64,000 nt of DNA from Sipunculus nudus (lineage: Eukaryota > Annelida > Sipuncula > Golfingiida > Sipunculidae), in the NCBI GenBank assembly GCA_026874595.1, contig CM049316.1, forward strand, positions 31,973,339 to 32,037,338, given 5' to 3'. Both the position numbers and the translations under genes were made by a program. Under the pieces are notes generated by a model that was not told the origin of the DNA, did not search any database, and saw only the letters and a list, made by a program, of their open reading frames with translations. Numbering within the stretch: the stretch's first letter is position 1; each line of letters opens with the position of its first letter. Of this stretch, positions 11,627-22,088 are shown one piece after another.

Positions 11627-12208
11627 ATGGCATTCTTGGCGTTTATGCTTGGAATTATCCGTGTAATACTTATTTCCTTGAGTATATGTGCAAGTCTGAG
11701 AGCGGCAGGCTATCTTGAAATTTCACTGTGTCTCCTGAGGAGAAAGGCAGACGTATAATTTATATAGTGAAATCTGACGCAAATCTTGTTCCTTTTTGTT
11801 TGTTATTTGGAATACAAATAACCGGTTTCATTCTTTCGCTCTTCGCCCTTGTGACATGGGGTTTATTTTGGTGTTACAAAGTGAGTATAATTTTAATTTT
11901 AAAATATCGTTTAAATAACGTAGCATTCGCAGTAAATATTCTATTGTATCGTTTCCTGTGAAATGACATTTCTCCATTAATTAATGAAAATAGTTATTAT
12001 AATGTTAATATTGTAGGTATCAGCGGCAGCTCCTATCATAGTGTTTCTTGCACTGGCGGGAGGTTGTGACTTTATGGTGTTTGGGTTATCACATGAATTC
12101 CCTTATGTTTCATCATTTCCGTTTGAAATTATGGTTTTCAAGGTAAACGTCCTACAAGTCCTCAGTTTGATTCTCAACGCTGTTTGCATAACCCTTCTTT
12201 TCTTCTGA
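11627..12208 (+). CDS. T2: four-TM small membrane protein, split gene
   Basis: Three parts. ATG at 11627 opens a first membrane segment (about 11630-11700). A second exon with segment 2 reads from about 11740 to 11880 and ends at an AAA|GTGAGT donor. The last exon runs 12017-12208 after a TTGTAG acceptor and carries segments 3 and 4, ending in TGA. The last intron (11881-12016) sits directly after segment 2, as in T3, T4, T5 and T7. Oddity: the first part is in a different frame from the second (offset 2). T3 has the same offset, and both have an aligned TCTCCTGAG|GAG or TGCCTCAG|GAG acceptor-like site before segment 2, so a very short intron is more likely than a shared frameshift. No intron follows segment 4. 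Function unknown. Confidence 0.55.
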
Positions 12209-13040
12209 TCCTGGGTCAATTGAGAAATCAGATTTATACAGTGACATCTCCGCAATATTCCAAAGAATTGCGTCCATTATCTTGCGAGATATAACGTGCA
12301 TACACGCAAAATATAACAACAAAAAAGACGAAGGAACAGACATAGGAGGAAATATTACCTGCTTCCAAACTTTCGTGGACAGACGAGACATATACGCTTC
12401 GTTCTATCGGAAACTTGTATATAGAATACACCTTAATATTTCCTCAAACTAACAAATGGGGATGTGCTCATGGAATATCGCATCAGTATACTTCTGAATG
12501 AACTGTACATCAAAGCATCCAAAAACAGTACAAAGCCATTGATAACACTAATTTTTTTGTAACTATAACAATGTTGGTGGTAAAGTCACGTGCTTCATTC
12601 ATAGATTGTCCCTTGAGATGATATTTCTTTGCGGATCAGATCATGTGAAGTTGGGCCATCCAAGTTTGGCTACTCGGCAAATACAATACACATAAATATA
12701 AAACAGTTAAAATACAGCAAGTACCAATTTCTTAACGGTGAAAAACAGTTTGCAAATATTGTTCACATAGTTACTGCAAATGTTTGATCAAACAGGTCGA
12801 GCCTTATTAGCCAAACACTGCTGCACATGCGTATTCATGTCTTCCGTTTATAATATAATAAGAGTTAAATGACCGTTTGTTCCCACAAGCACCAAGGAAT
12901 TTCAACTCGAAGAAAACATATTTTGTACTAGACCAATATAACGGGGTAGTTGACCTTGATACCCCATCTTTAGTATCTCTGTCCATATAAATAACAAATA
13001 CCTCGAACTGTAGTGTGTTGCAGGTGGGTGTACCCTAAGG
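12209..13040. other. Spacer between T2 and the Harbinger element
   Basis: No gene or recognised element. Minus-strand frames at 12152-12431 overlap the T2 3' end and lack support. Confidence 0.5.
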
Positions 13041-13923
13041 CCTGTTCACACATCTCCGGTGTTCTCCCGATGTTCTCCCGATGTTGTCCCGGTGTTGTCC
13101 AGATGTTGTCCCGGTGTTGTCCAGATGTTGTCCCGGTGTTGTCCAGATGTTGTCCCGGTGTCGCCCCGGTGTCTCCCGGTGTTACCCCGATCTTGAAAGA
13201 AGAACCGAAAGTATTTGTGGCTCCGGTCCTTCTACTGCGCAGTTGCTGTCATTTTCTAAAAGCGTGTTCACATTCAGTGAAATGGCTTCGTACACTATGT
13301 TCTGGCAATACCAGCAGAGACGCAGGCGTGTTTTAAGGCTTCAGGTGGCTTTAGCAGGGGCTGCCTTGCTCTTAGACGAGCTTGAAAGCGAGGACAGAAG
13401 ACAAGCCATCAACGAAAGAAAGAAGAATACAGAGGAGACAGCCCTTAGAAAGAAGACTATTCGCTCCTGTTGGGCCCATGACTGGCTCCTACGCAGACCC
13501 CTCTTTGGCCAGTATGACCAGCTGCTGCAAGAGCTGGCCCGGGAGGACCAGAAAGGATTTAAAGCGTTCCAACGTCTGTGTCCTGAAATGTAGATGGAAT
13601 TATTGGAGAAAGTTGGGCACAAAGTGGAAAAGAAGCAATGTTGCCCAGATGTGTCCTGGTGTTGCCCAGATGTTTCCCGATGTTGCCCAGATGTTTCCCG
13701 ATGTTGCCCAGATGTTTCCCGATGTTGGCCCGATCTTGACAAATTTTGAACATGTTCAAAAATCTCCCGATGTCACCCCGATCTTTTCAAGCTCCCCGGT
13801 GTTGCCCAGATGTGTCCCGATGTTGTCCAGATGTTTCCCGGTGTTGCCCAGATGTTTCCCGATGTTAGCCCGATGTCACATCGGGACAACATCGGGGACA
13901 ACACCGGCGATGTGTGAGCCCTA
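13041..13923 (+). mobile_element. Internally deleted PIF/Harbinger-type transposon
   Basis: Ends are imperfect inverted repeats: GGCCTGTTCACACATC on the left and GATGTGTGAGCCC on the right. The left end is preceded by TAA and the right followed by TAC, near the TWA target duplication usual for Harbinger elements. Inside the left end is a run of 11-bp units of the CCGGTGTTGTC / CAGATGTTGTC type (about 13069-13190). Inside the right end are alternating CAGATGTTTC and CCGATGTTGC units (about 13645-13870), and at the extreme right a few units in inverted orientation. Between them is a transposase N-terminal fragment. The element separates the T2/T3 duplicates. Confidence 0.75.
13282..13593 (+). 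pseudogene. Harbinger transposase N-terminal fragment
   Basis: 103 residues from ATG at 13282 (MASYTMFWQYQQRRRR...) to TAG at 13591-13593. The recognised part is WLLRRPLFGQYDQLLQELA followed by ED-x-x-x-F-x-x-[FY]-x-R-x-x-PEM, the conserved opening of PIF/Harbinger nuclease proteins, which normally continues FDELL.RVGP.I. Here the TAG falls right after PEM, and the next codons still read MELLEKVGHKVEKK, so the stop interrupts a formerly longer frame. The DDE catalytic region is absent: the sequence returns to terminal repeats at about 13640. It cannot be an active transposase. Confidence 0.75.
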
Positions 13924-14050
13924 CTTTAGAAACGCGTTAAGCCCAATTGAGGTTCATCACTTGAAGAATAACTTAATTAAGAGACGATACTGTCTCCTGC
14001 GAGAAAGGAACTGAGTATTGGAGGGACGAACGCACTCACAGTCGTATATC

Positions 14051-14648
14051 ATGGCAGCAGCGTTGAGCATTATCCGTATCAAACTTTTATGCTATATCAT
14101 ATTAAAAAGATTAAAGGCGGCAGCAGTGCCTTGAGATAATTTGATTTTTGCACGAGAGTAACAAGTGGGAAATCACCTGTGCCTCAGGAGTGCCTGGCTA
14201 TCCTTACCATTGTACTTGAGATTTGCTGCTTCAGTCTGACTCTGTTTGTTATCATCACTAGTGGTCTATTTTAGAATTACGGGGTAAATTTTTGAGACTA
14301 TCAGTGCGGAATTATTTAGGGCAACCATTTCAATTTCATTTCAAGGGGGAATGAAGCGAATAACTTTATCTTAATATTCTCACCCGTAGTCACAGGGTTA
14401 AAGGGACAGTATCAGTATTAGTAGAAAAATGTTATTATGTATAGTAGGTATCGGTGCTAGTTCCTGTTATCATATTTCCTCTGCTGGCTGGACTTTGTGA
14501 CGTTTTGGTGTTTATCACCGCGCTGAAATTTCCCCGAGAAATATATGTAAACGATATCTCTTTCCAAGGCGCACTTTATAATATCGTGATCCTGCAAATC
14601 TTCTGTATGATTCTTTACACCATTTGCCTTACGTCGCTTTTCTCTTAA
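14051..14648 (+). pseudogene. T3: broken tandem copy of T2
   Basis: Same order as T2: ATG at 14051 with a first hydrophobic segment; exon 2 from an acceptor at 14187 (14188-14283) with segment 2 and donor GGG|GTAAAT; last exon 14448-14648 after a TAG acceptor, 66 residues plus TAA. The last exon aligns with that of T2 (V-S-x-x-x-P-[IV]-I-x-F-x-x-L-A-G-x-C-D, then x-F-P). A TAG at 14272-14274 stands where T2 has the Trp codon of G-L-F-W, so the reading frame ends inside segment 2. The offset between first part and exon 2 equals that in T2. The last exon is well preserved, so loss is probably recent, or an alternative start is used. Confidence 0.55.
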
Positions 14649-14809
14649 AGGTGCCGATTTACCTACATTTTGAATAAAAAAAATTATGTGATAACTGGCT
14701 TTCTCTGCGTATATAAAACTGATCTAAGGGTAATTTTGTTTGTGAAGTTCTTTCGCGAATGTATGAATGTATGAATCGGTAATCCACAACATGATTGTAA
14801 AGACAGCAA

Positions 14810-15030
14810 TTTTACAACCGGAAAAGCATATAACCAAAGGCGGTAGGTTGCGTACATGCCAAGTTAGAAGGGTTACTTGTTGCAAAATGCCATTTGCAAA
14901 GCTCTGGCTAATCAGACCTGCTGCCAGATGCCCTTGTTTATTTTGTTTCTATTATTTTGGCGGCTCCCCGCATATTATGAACACATTGCTATAAACAAAA
15001 CAAGCAGCCTGTGTGGGGTGATATCCACGT
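14810..15030. repeat. Family-flanking repeat, inverted copy
   Basis: Reverse-orientation match to 29380-29600: TTGCAAAATGCCATT, GCAAAGCTCTGGCT, GCTGCCAGAT.CCCTTGTT, ATTATTTTGGCGG, AACAAAACAAGCAGCCTGT. It lies ~170 bp downstream of T3, on the plus strand, giving the same gene-relative orientation as the copies downstream of T1 and T6. Confidence 0.65.
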
Positions 15031-18000
15031 TTCCGGGCCTAATTTTATAAATGCTCCAATGGATAATCTTTAGTTGATTAAGGTCAGATAGGTGATTGGG
15101 GCTCTTTAACGAGCTGTTCCCACACAACCAGACGAATAATGCATTGTCTCTGCATTCAGCCTTATTTAGAAATTCCTCAACAAGTTATTATCCTCAGAAC
15201 GTGTAGGAAGCATATAACCTGTTCAACTTTGTGGATTTATTCAATTATTTCAGTTAAGTATATTACAAATAAGTATTCGGAATACACATAATATTTTTTT
15301 AAATTATATTATATTATATTTAATTATATTATATTATATATTTAATAATATTTTGATGTACGAGCGGAATACTACTAAGGTAAACAGGTGTGCAATTGAG
15401 TATCAGATAATCGATTACCTATTTCAAGTACAATGACATTTTCTAATCCAAGATTCATGAAACTAAATCAGAGGCACCGTAATTGGCAAAATGATTTCTA
15501 GTAATATGTAGGTAGCAGCAGCAGGTGACAGAGATATAGCCAATGTCCATCCTTTATACTACTGCCCTCCTGCCAAATAGATACACATATGAGTTTGTTT
15601 AAGCCCTGTAGAGGGCGGAGTTACTGCCTTGTGATTGGCAGATAAGCCAGGGGCACACCTAAGTGACAAATGAGCATGCCCTGACTGATTCGGGACAGAC
15701 CTGCACATACTGGCTTATTCCCTATTTTTAACGCCATGGCAAAATGTGAAATCCAAAGGCCTATGATTATCATGTTTTCTACAAAATACAGCGAGATTTC
15801 CTTTACAAAATTTTGGGTATTGCCATTAAAAGGGGACATGGAATATGTAGGACATACGTATGTTATCCACAGCGGTGCACTAGGAGAGTTTTTTTACTGT
15901 AGGAATAACAACAGATCAAATTTGCTTCTACCCGTCACGGTTTATCACATGCAGCAATACATCTTGGCTAATGTATAATATATGATCAGTGTCGACATAA
16001 GAGATGTATTGCCTCTAAATGAACGCGATAACAATGTGTCATATTGTATAATGATAATTATATTTATCGATGAGAGCTTATACGCTGAAGAATAAATAAC
16101 TGCTGCATATACATTTATTTTAATGTGGATCTTGTTTGCTGAGAAAATGTGAGTGTGGCAATCCATAGGATCATGAAAGAAGCCCCAAAACCCCATCCAT
16201 GCAGGTAACATGGAATTCTGATCAAAATTCACTACCGACAACTACCGCCAGACGTCCCTTCCGCTTATGACAAACTGGAAAACTCCCTCTTCTAGAATGT
16301 CATAATAGTCTTACCCAGACAATATATAATGAAATATGTATTTTTGTTATAAAAAAAAAGTTTATGCTCAAGTGTTACCAAGTAATTATTCATAATTTAC
16401 ATTTGATTTACACATCCAAAATTATCGTCTAAAATCATATTATTCTCAGTATGAGATACATAATTGTCCCAACTTCTAAAGAACCACCTCTAAGAACATT
16501 TCTTCCTACTCCCCTAAAACTAAGTACACGACTTTTAATTGGTGGCCATTTATCATTTGTCTCACATTCACAACCAAACAAAATACTCAGTCTGAAACGT
16601 AGATGCTGCTAATAAAAGTTTCACACATTAAAACACGAACAGAAACCATATTAAAACAACAGTCACTTGTACCAGTTTAACTCAACTTCATGTAGTTTGT
16701 AAATATCCATCCTGCTTCAGTTATTTGTCATCAAAATAAATGGCTAATCTTTTCATGTTTGACGAATCACCTGAGTAAATGGATAGAGAAGATTTGACCT
16801 AAGGATGTTTATAAAGTGAATATAAGAAAGTGGATATATCCCGAAGAAGTGATGAATAAGCTGGGAAATGATGCATGATTGTATTAAATTATGAAAAGAT
16901 TTACTTCCATGATATAACGGGATATATATCCTCAGCTCAATGTAAAGGATGCCTTGGATGTCGACAAGAATGCATTTAACATAGCAGATCATAAAACATT
17001 ACTGTTGGTCCAGATGCCCTATGCCGAAAATCAACCTTATACTGTTCCCACCCTATTATTACAGAGATTCTGATGTATTTGGGAGTTATATGTGATTGTA
17101 CATGTATATTACAGTGCATATTATCATTACCTTGAACTGCAAAAACGAAGAAATGCCTCTCTATCATATTGAATAAATCCCAATATAATATAGATGAATT
17201 ATATGTAAATGTATGCTGGCCTAATTATACATTATAATACAAGCTGAATAAATTTAGCAATTACATGCAGTTTACCATGGACTCAATTCAAATTTCTCAG
17301 CTCTCATGTTTTAGAAACAAAAATACATATACAGACACGGACAGGCATATATATCTAAACAATTATATGTATTCTGTTATAACAATTACAATTAAGTCTC
17401 ACAAGTTAATCATATTTGACGCTGCTTAACACATGTTAGGTGCCGCTCGAGATTTTGTTTACAGCACATAATGGTTTTACATTACACCATGGACATGATA
17501 CTTTTATAAACACTTACTATACTTGTCGTGGTCACTAGTTGACATTCATTTCACAAGTTACTTCCATACAACCTCGTGGACTAGTGAACCATTGGTTTAT
17601 CTGCAGGCATTTGCGCTAACTAGGAACAAAATGACCGAAAACAAGTTTTCTGTGCACATAATACACACAAAAGGTCAAATATGGCTTTATTAAATATATA
17701 AAAGACACTACTTGAGTGTGCACTTCGAATCTCCCCTGAATCCCCCGTCATTGTACACGTGAGCGGAGGACCCATGTATGGGTTAGCACAATTGTGACCA
17801 GATTATACGCTAGTCATGTCTGATATTCTAGGTAATTATTATAAATACTGCTTTAAATGAAGATGTTATTTAGCCACCAAATATGTCATGAACCATTTGG
17901 TCTTTCCATCGAAGTACATTAACCAGTCTAAACGGTTAAGATTTTTGGGGGGTTTCCTTTCATTACGTGCGACCCTGGTTGAGGGTCGCGCTGCAGATCA

Positions 18001-18289
18001 TTTCCCTTATGTAGCGTGCATGAACGAGTCGGAGCCCGTCTCAGTCATGGCACAGGACAATTATTATACATACAATTGTCAGAAATTATTTTAATGTAAT
18101 ATCATTTTATGAACATTCTTATTAAAGGTCGAATGACCAGAGAAGAAAATGTCATTTCAAAAATTACATTCTACAAATTTGATATTATATGCAATGTAAA
18201 TATTTCGTTGTCATAACAAAGATTTTTTTATGTGAATATCCATTGGTGTATGCTCCTGTTCTAACAACCAGCATATCCATCATATGCTC
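15031..18289. other. Long AT-rich tract, no gene supported
   Basis: Holds a (TTATA)n tract at about 15295-15350 and otherwise unremarkable AT-rich sequence. Small frames at 15621-15839 (minus), 15736-15978 (plus) and 16753-17167 (minus) overlap each other or lack start context, domains and paralogues; none is supported. Confidence 0.55.
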
Positions 18290-18550
18290 TTACAAGCCTA
18301 ATTTATTTATTAACTGATCTTTGAGTCCATGGACAGAGGAACAACAGCTGTGAAAAGACATCTCCGTAAGTATACTAATTGCATTGATAAGATCTACTTT
18401 TATGACACTATTATAGTCCTGTCGAAAATGAACAGCATTGCTGGTTTTAATGTAAAAGTGTTGTACACTGTGACACTCGATTAACATTAAGCTGAATACA
18501 AGAGAACGTACAAACTTATGCGTATATTTCGGTCCTGAGGTGACCGCCAT
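18290..18550 (-). CDS. Hypothetical 86-residue ORF
   Basis: Minus-strand frame with start context AATAATGGCGGTC, reading MAVTSGPKYTHKFVRSLVF and ending in TAA. One weak hydrophobic stretch (about residues 14-24) and a Cys-Cys pair. I do not recognise it. The GC-rich start resembles a genuine 5' exon, but no splice partner is evident and codon use is not convincing. Confidence 0.2.
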   Translation of the reverse strand: MAVTSGPKYTHKFVRSLVFSLMLIECHSVQHFYIKTSNAVHFRQDYNSVIKVDLINAISILTEMSFHSCCSSVHGLKDQLINKLGL

Positions 18551-19424
18551 TATTTCCTGTGTCTCGCATGACTTTGCTGTAAACTGTATAACCCGTAAAA
18601 CATGCTTGGAACCAGTCAGAAACTAAAATGCAGGGACATAATATGAATATTTTCAGGGGGGTCCTAGGTAGTACACCACATCACGCACTACGCGACAAAG
18701 AAGTGCTCAGGTATTACGAAGTTTCTTACAAATTCCTGCACTGTTTATTTGTACATGTGTAAATAATTATAAGATAAAATCATGTGATGAACCGTTCATG
18801 TAATACGTGACATGTCTTGATATAACCAACAATAAAAAAAGCACGTGATAAATGGGCGATAATTGGAGAAGCTGTAGATTTTATGCCCTTTTCAGATGAA
18901 CTGTTGTAGAGTTAAGTGAAACAGGATTCATGCATAAAAATACCAATATCAACTCTTGTGGTACAACCGCTCAAGCTGACAGTGCGCGCTCATATGGGCG
19001 CAATCATGTACGTTGGTTACAATAGACGAGACTCATTGTCAGTTAACCGAGACCGATAAAATAGTCCGACGATCCCCCTGCACGGTGTCAGAGAGGTCTT
19101 TACTGTAAGGTGAAGGGTCGATTGTAGAGAGTGTAACTGCACCAGTCATCAGTTGGGGCAGAGAAATGCATTAGGCAATGAGACGGCCAAACAGCGCCAC
19201 CTAGCATGTGGTAGCTGAACTGAACTTGAAGTTCTTAAAACCCAGGTCGCGGTAACCACGTCCTTTCTTTGATACCCCACATTCTTGAATGTCGTGGGAG
19301 GACCTTACTGTATGACACATGAGGGGTACGGGAGTAAACATCGGTGGTCGTGAGGGCCGCAGGTTCCGTTAAAATGTTCAAAGAAAACGGGACAGAACGT
19401 AGCCCCTGGTGCAGAAATGTGCTC
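18551..19424. other. No gene supported
   Basis: Slightly more GC-rich than its surroundings around 18960-19400, with no recognisable domain in any frame. Confidence 0.5.
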
Positions 19425-19700
19425 TTATTTTGACCCTGAATGGAACTGATTTTGTGTATTAAACCCTACGTTAGGCAATAGAAACTCACTTATCATCCGA
19501 CCCATGTGGTCAATATCCGCAGGATAATGTAGAAAAACCTGACTGAACGAGGTGGCACTGCAGTAAATGAACGTGGATAGCAGTAGCAATACTGTAACGA
19601 TAACCGTCTTTACGGCATGCCACGTTATAGGTACGAAGAACGTAGTAATATGCCACAGATTAACATAAAATTTCGTGGATAGAACGTGCGCCAAAGACAT
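19425..19700 (-). CDS. Hypothetical single-TM protein or first exon
   Basis: 91-codon minus-strand frame. After about 28 polar and aromatic residues comes one strong membrane segment (about residues 31-49, V-I-V-T-V-L-L-L-L-S-T-F-I-Y), then SFSQVFLHYP. The word ATAA|GTGAGT on the minus strand at 19490/19489 is a near-ideal donor, so the exon probably ends there and the last ~20 codons are intronic. The architecture is like the ORF at 36029-36268. The next exon was not found. Function unknown. Confidence 0.35.
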   Translation of the reverse strand: MSLAHVLSTKFYVNLWHITTFFVPITWHAVKTVIVTVLLLLSTFIYCSATSFSQVFLHYPADIDHMGRMISEFLLPNVGFNTQNQFHSGSK

Positions 19701-20619
19701 GAGAACGCGGTCTGCAGTTTAATCACGTTCATCCGACGTTCTGGCTTGCCGCGGTAGAAGCATGAGACGCCATGGAAGGACGTGGTAATTGAGTTCTAGG
19801 CTTTTTTAGTAATTAAAAACATTGAGAACTATCATTGGTCAGACCTGGTTTGTTCACTCAAGGTTGCTAGGAGCCGCCTCCTGCAGCTATCACGTGGTAT
19901 TCTGTTACGCAAACATCATAGATTCGATATCAATTGCAATAGTAGATTGTACAATAAGTAATACAGTACAAAAAATGTATCTGGGCATTACCCTTCGAAC
20001 AAAATCATTTGCAACATATTCCTCAGAGGTCTGGTCATAGTTGATTAGTAAAGCGTTCTATTGTACAAAGTATTGTTGGCAAAAAAACAGGCCGGGTGAG
20101 TATGTCACATAGTTTAAATACAATTTAGTTAATTGACATGCGACACACTGGCTGTGATTAATATCACGTGTTGGCAGAATCGATAACACTTGTTTCGTAC
20201 TAAGTTTGAAGATAAATGATCTTATATCGATCCTCTGACTTGATCTATTCATTATGGAACTCCACACAGAAAATATTACTGATACAGTCAATTATTTATA
20301 TCTTATCATTATGACCTATCTTGCCCTTCTCGTTTACTTAACGTTACCGACAGACGTGAGCGATATTTCCGAAGTGTTAAAAGTTCATGTTACGATACAT
20401 CCCTTTGTGCTGCTATATTCGTCTTCTGTTGATATATGTTACAATAGCATTACACTTTGACCAAATTGGCGTGCCAGACAGGAGTACTTTGGAAATCATC
20501 CATTTTGTTGGAAGTTACATCATTTTCACAACTTTATAACAGTAGTTCAGAAGCTCCAGAGTGACGCCTCGCAGGTTATACTGATTACTTGGTCTTTGGC
20601 CAGAAGAGGTGGATAGAAA
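19701..20619. other. 5' flank of T4
   Basis: Includes a small plus-strand frame at 20254-20460 with a hydrophobic stretch but no paralogue. No clear TATA box, and only a loose TTTCCGAAG word at about 20365. Confidence 0.45.
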
Positions 20620-21525
20620 ATGGATCACTGGGCAAGTGTGTGTGAGATAATTAATATAGTTTTAGTGTGCTGCAGTTTAAGGAAAAGTTGGGAAAAGCGT
20701 GTAAAAAAATCGTGTCCGTTTAAATTTGCCCGCTGTCTGCAGATCACCAGTTTGTTCCTGTCGCTGATAGCCACTGTAATTTGGTACATTTATTGGTCAC
20801 TTGAGGTGAGCAACTGTACATGACAAAAATGCTTTTTTCATATCCTGATATGTTTTGTAATTTTAAATGTACATATTTTCATGTTTTTTTTTTTCATATT
20901 TGGAGCTCCGAATTTTCTTTCGTATCATGACTTGGAATGTCAAACATTGATATTGTAAAATTAACTGAATTACGTCTTTAACTATTATTTACATCTTTAT
21001 CATACAGGACGACCCTATTAAAATTCTGCTAAGAACACCAAGGAAATATACCAAAGAATCAGATCTGATGTTTTATGCAGTGGTAGTTGATTCGGCATTT
21101 GCTGTCGTCGAATTATTGGATTTTATTACCTTGATATTGATGTGTCACGTGATGTCAAGACACACAGGACAGGCGGTTGATATTGCTATCTTTCAGTTCA
21201 TTTGCCTACTCCTTAACGGATATTGCTTTGTTAACCTGACGTGGTGGTACTTCCCGACACGGGTATGATGTCTTTATATCCTTGATTTCTATAAATAGTA
21301 TGGCACCTTTAAGTTGCTTTATTAATACATTTCGACCGGGTATCTTGGTGATACGTCTTGAATTGATATTCGTATTTCAACAGTCAATTATTCATTGTTT
21401 ATAACTGTGCAGATTATGATTATCATTATACTAATAACAGACTATTATGGAGAGGACAGCTTTCATATTTTTTTCTTCTTTTTCAGATGAGAATAAAACA
21501 AGCGCATGCAACAAGGCGTTTGTAA
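20620..21525 (+). CDS. T4: four-TM small membrane protein, three exons
   Basis: Exons 20620-20805, 21008-21262 and 21487-21525; donors GAG|GTGAGC and CGG|GTATGA, acceptors ACAG|GAC and TCAG|ATG; both introns phase 0. Product 159 residues, start context TAGAAAATGGATCACTGG. Membrane segments at about 6-20, 40-60, 84-109 and 121-144. The loop between segments 2 and 3 begins DDPIKILL and is basic (R-T-P-R-K-Y-T-K). The tail after segment 4 is the 12-residue exon MRIKQAHATRRL, strongly basic and presumably cytosolic. Introns fall exactly after segments 2 and 4. T5 matches it exon for exon (S-L-E|D-D-P, C-L-L-L-N-G-Y-C-F-V-N-L, Y-F-P-T, R-I-K-Q-A). Looks intact. Family not recognised. Confidence 0.8.
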
Positions 21526-22088
21526 TCAATCATCTAGTCATTTGCTAGTTGTTGAATAAATATTGGTGTACACGATATAGCACGACTCGATTCGACATGA
21601 ATAAAGTGTCCTTTTATATATATTATATGGGACTTAGCATATGAACTTATATTAATACTATACATTTATGGTTTATATCAAAATAATACACGTTTAGCTC
21701 TACACAGGGTAACTTGAAGGGCATCACTGACCATTACACTCTACGTTATTTTTTTAAATATATATTTAACTAACACAGGGTAACATGTAGGAGATTACTT
21801 TCCATTACTATCCATGTTAAATTTAAATACATATTTGAAAAGAAAACTGTAAGCCTCCACCATTCACTTATTCGGCCCATATTCCGAGGTTCATTCTTGC
21901 ATTAGCGACTGTATATTTGTGAACATTCCTTGATGTTCCTGAAGCCGGATCATGTTCCGGATCCACACCAAAATATAATCACTTCTCCATTTTATAAAAA
22001 TAGATCCATTTATCGTTGTTAATAAAGTAGCTAAACGAGACATGCTCTTCTTATATACCATGCCATTTTACGTGGCTGGTTTGTTTTT
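21526..22088. other. 3' flank of T4, no other feature
   Basis: AT-rich. An AATAAA word lies about 30 bp after the stop, near 21553, in TTGAATAAATATTGG: a plausible poly(A) signal for T4. Confidence 0.5.

Noticed and set aside
15621-17167. Several 60-98-codon ORFs in 15.6-17.2 kb
   Set aside because: Overlapping frames on both strands, composition of random AT-rich DNA, no splice partners or paralogues.
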